A stretch of DNA of 6,095 nt from JBFLVQ01 sp040758525 (lineage in GTDB: Bacteria; Acidobacteriota; Blastocatellia; Chloracidobacteriales; JADJPF01): the NCBI GenBank assembly GCA_040758525.1, contig JBFLVQ010000588.1, forward strand, positions 1 to 6,095, written 5' to 3'. Every line of letters starts with the position of its first letter. Position 1 is the first letter of the stretch. Under the pieces are notes generated by a model. That model had not been told where the DNA came from. It saw nothing but the letters and a program-made list of their open reading frames with translations, and did not search any database. Shown here one piece after another: positions 4,474 through 6,095 of the stretch. Made by a program: the position numbers and the translations under genes.

Positions 4474-6095
4474 TCAATAGCATTCGCCTTGAAGAATAAA
4501 TGCTGACCAGAAGAATGGTGACCTCCAGCGCTCTTTACTTAGTAATTCTATCTGAGCTGATCTTAAAGCCGCTGCTGGTGTTAACTTTTTTTCTCCAAAC
4601 ATACCTTGATAAAAATGCTTCATTAGCTCTGCCGTAGCTCTATCGTCTACTTTCCATAGGCTGGCAATTACTCTGTATGCTCCCGCATACATAAACCCTC
4701 TGGTCAACCCAATCAATCCCTCTCCTTTTATCTCTTTTCCTAGCGCTGTGCGACATGCGCTCAGCACAACAACTTCTGCAGGGAGGCGCAGGTTATAGAT
4801 ATCATTGAGTCGGAAAAACCCATCTTGCCATTCTCCTGTCTCATTTACCAAGGATAAAACTATCCCTGATAGTTCTGGGTTGGTACTGTTAATCAAACCA
4901 TGAGTAGCAAAATGTATATATCGATACTTGGATAACTCATCACTGAGAGCAAGCTCACGAGTGGCTTCAAAGTCGAGCGCTTGTTTATATTCACTGCTAT
5001 CTAACAATGCTGCAATCTCAATTGCTTCTTGTCGTGAGAAGGTTAATCTAGGAAATAGCCGACTATCATCTATTATTCCCGACTCCGTTGCTGAACGAAA
5101 TAGCATTTCACTATCTCTGTTGGCTAATGGTTTTTGTCTATCCAACTCTCTATTTGCGGCATTATCACGATTGCCTCTGAGCCTTGGATCAGAGGCATCA
5201 AAGACCGGATCGGCCAGTATAGCAATGGTTTTAGGCATCAGTTTATGCTCTAAACGATTGCTTCTGATTATTGCCAGTGTTAAAGCAGAGGGTAGGTTTA
5301 TCACCTCATGTTCAACAATTACGGGTCGCCGGTCTATCTCTTTGGAGTCGGTAAGGCGATTCTGCTTTGACGGTAATGGCAGTGCGGCAAAAGGGATATA
5401 TTGTAATGCGCCATCGCCAACAATAAGCAATCGCTTGTCTGCTAATATTGTTGCTATTGGACCAAGCAGCATATTACTCAGTTCCCCTGCTGCTTGCCAG
5501 TAATGCCGATCTGCTTCAATAGCACGTTGTAGCTGCTTTTCTAATGGCTCTTTTGAAACAGTCTGCCGAACTGTTAAAAGATCATAGACTCTGCGCGCTA
5601 GTTCTTCGATTTTAACTCTAGGCGGTAACTCATAGCTTAATAGGGTAGATGATGTTACTGTCCATAAAAAGCTACGCTGATCGCCTAAATGGTACTCCAG
5701 CAGAATAGTCTTATCATCAAGAACTTGCTGTTGTATCTGTTGAAGCGATAGAGGTTCAGGATAGATAATGGTAGCATAACGAGGATTACTACGTCGGATC
5801 AGCGTCTCCAACTTCTGCAACTCTTCTTTAATATCTACAATATCTTTCTTGATCTGATTCTCTTCTTCATCAGTGTGTTTAGTCTGTTGTAGCTTAAGCT
5901 GATCTAGCGCTCTGTTATTAAGCTGGTTTTTTAGCTGTTTTTCTTTATCAAGCAGTTCTGGCGCGATCTCACTGTTGATACTAGCCTGTGCTTCTGTCAG
6001 TAACTCAATTAAAGTCCTGGCACGAAATCGCTCGCTAGTCTGTAAAGCAAGCGCATCATTACCTGCTTTGGGCTCCTTCTTATGCATCTCCATCA
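4474..6095 (-). CDS. CHAT-domain (caspase-like) protein, C-terminal part of a probable TPR-CHAT protein
   Basis: At least 539 residues are visible and the gene very likely continues beyond the window edge. The visible start resembles the end of a TPR array (ALALQTSERFRARTLIELL, 14-32). It is followed by a charged coiled-coil linker (about 45-102, LLDKEKQLKNQLNNRALDQ onward), the usual bridge between TPR repeats and CHAT. The CHAT domain runs from about 125 to 538. It has LLIVGDGALQYIPFAALPL (222-240), the catalytic His398 in HFATHG and Cys447 in LSACRTALG, then GEGLIGLTRGFMYAG and VIASLWKVDD. With both dyad residues present it is predicted to be an active cysteine peptidase related to caspases and separase. 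Residues about 300-345 form a polar, presumably disordered or variable insert. In other systems TPR-CHAT proteins are proteases triggered by protein partners. The sigma and anti-sigma genes follow 81 nt downstream on the same strand, so they may be co-expressed and act in one pathway. The ATG at 6093 is probably internal. Confidence 0.9.
   Translation of the reverse strand, partial: MEMHKKEPKAGNDALALQTSERFRARTLIELLTEAQASINSEIAPELLDKEKQLKNQLNNRALDQLKLQQTKHTDEEENQIKKDIVDIKEELQKLETLIRRSNPRYATIIYPEPLSLQQIQQQVLDDKTILLEYHLGDQRSFLWTVTSSTLLSYELPPRVKIEELARRVYDLLTVRQTVSKEPLEKQLQRAIEADRHYWQAAGELSNMLLGPIATILADKRLLIVGDGALQYIPFAALPLPSKQNRLTDSKEIDRRPVIVEHEVINLPSALTLAIIRSNRLEHKLMPKTIAILADPVFDASDPRLRGNRDNAANRELDRQKPLANRDSEMLFRSATESGIIDDSRLFPRLTFSRQEAIEIAALLDSSEYKQALDFEATRELALSDELSKYRYIHFATHGLINSTNPELSGIVLSLVNETGEWQDGFFRLNDIYNLRLPAEVVVLSACRTALGKEIKGEGLIGLTRGFMYAGAYRVIASLWKVDDRATAELMKHFYQGMFGEKKLTPAAALRSAQIELLSKERWRSPFFWSAFILQGECY

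Noticed and set aside
4928..5503. A 191-codon plus-strand open frame inside the CHAT gene
   Set aside because: It lies fully antisense to a conserved CHAT domain, is Ser/Leu-rich as expected from reading the opposite strand, and has no recognisable domain.

Overview
The window holds six protein-coding genes in two blocks that converge near position 2850, plus one short open frame that looks translatable. The DNA is AT-leaning by eye, and non-ATG starts are common (GTG at 891, TTG at 1755). No rRNA, tRNA, insertion sequence or CRISPR array was seen. The sigma factor, the zinc-less membrane anti-sigma protein and the TPR-CHAT-type protein resemble cassettes I associate with Acidobacteriota (Blastocatellia-like). 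That placement rests on remembered family resemblance and is tentative.

Left block, plus strand. Positions 1-1427 carry a compact thioester-chemistry cassette. It starts with the 3' part of an LnmK/Pnap_2097-like double-hot-dog protein, cut by the window edge. An 85-residue acyl carrier protein (597-854) and a hot-dog acyl thioesterase (about 891-1427) follow. Together they could load, modify and release an acyl group on a dedicated carrier, as in polyketide side-branch biosynthesis. The product is unknown and the upstream genes are out of view.

Positions 1428-1754 hold no large gene. They contain a plausible sigma-70 promoter (1517-1546), a 26-codon open frame with a very good ribosome binding site (1598-1678), and a long imperfect RNA hairpin (1661-1714). 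The right arm of the hairpin can alternatively pair with the rsgA ribosome binding site. This looks like a possible leader-peptide control region for rsgA (1755-2819), which encodes the circularly permuted GTPase that acts in late 30S ribosomal subunit assembly.

Right block, minus strand, read from high to low coordinates. A CHAT-domain protein (5' part outside the window) is followed by an ECF-like sigma-70 family factor (4392-3811) and, 9 nt later, a single-pass membrane protein with anti-sigma character (3801-2860). A strong hairpin at 2838-2868 lies where the two blocks meet and may end transcription from both sides. The CHAT protein keeps its His/Cys dyad. This suggests a testable system in which a caspase-like protease controls a membrane anti-sigma protein and thereby frees the sigma factor, parallel in logic to the CRISPR-linked TPR-CHAT/Csx30/RpoE system but with no CRISPR component visible here.
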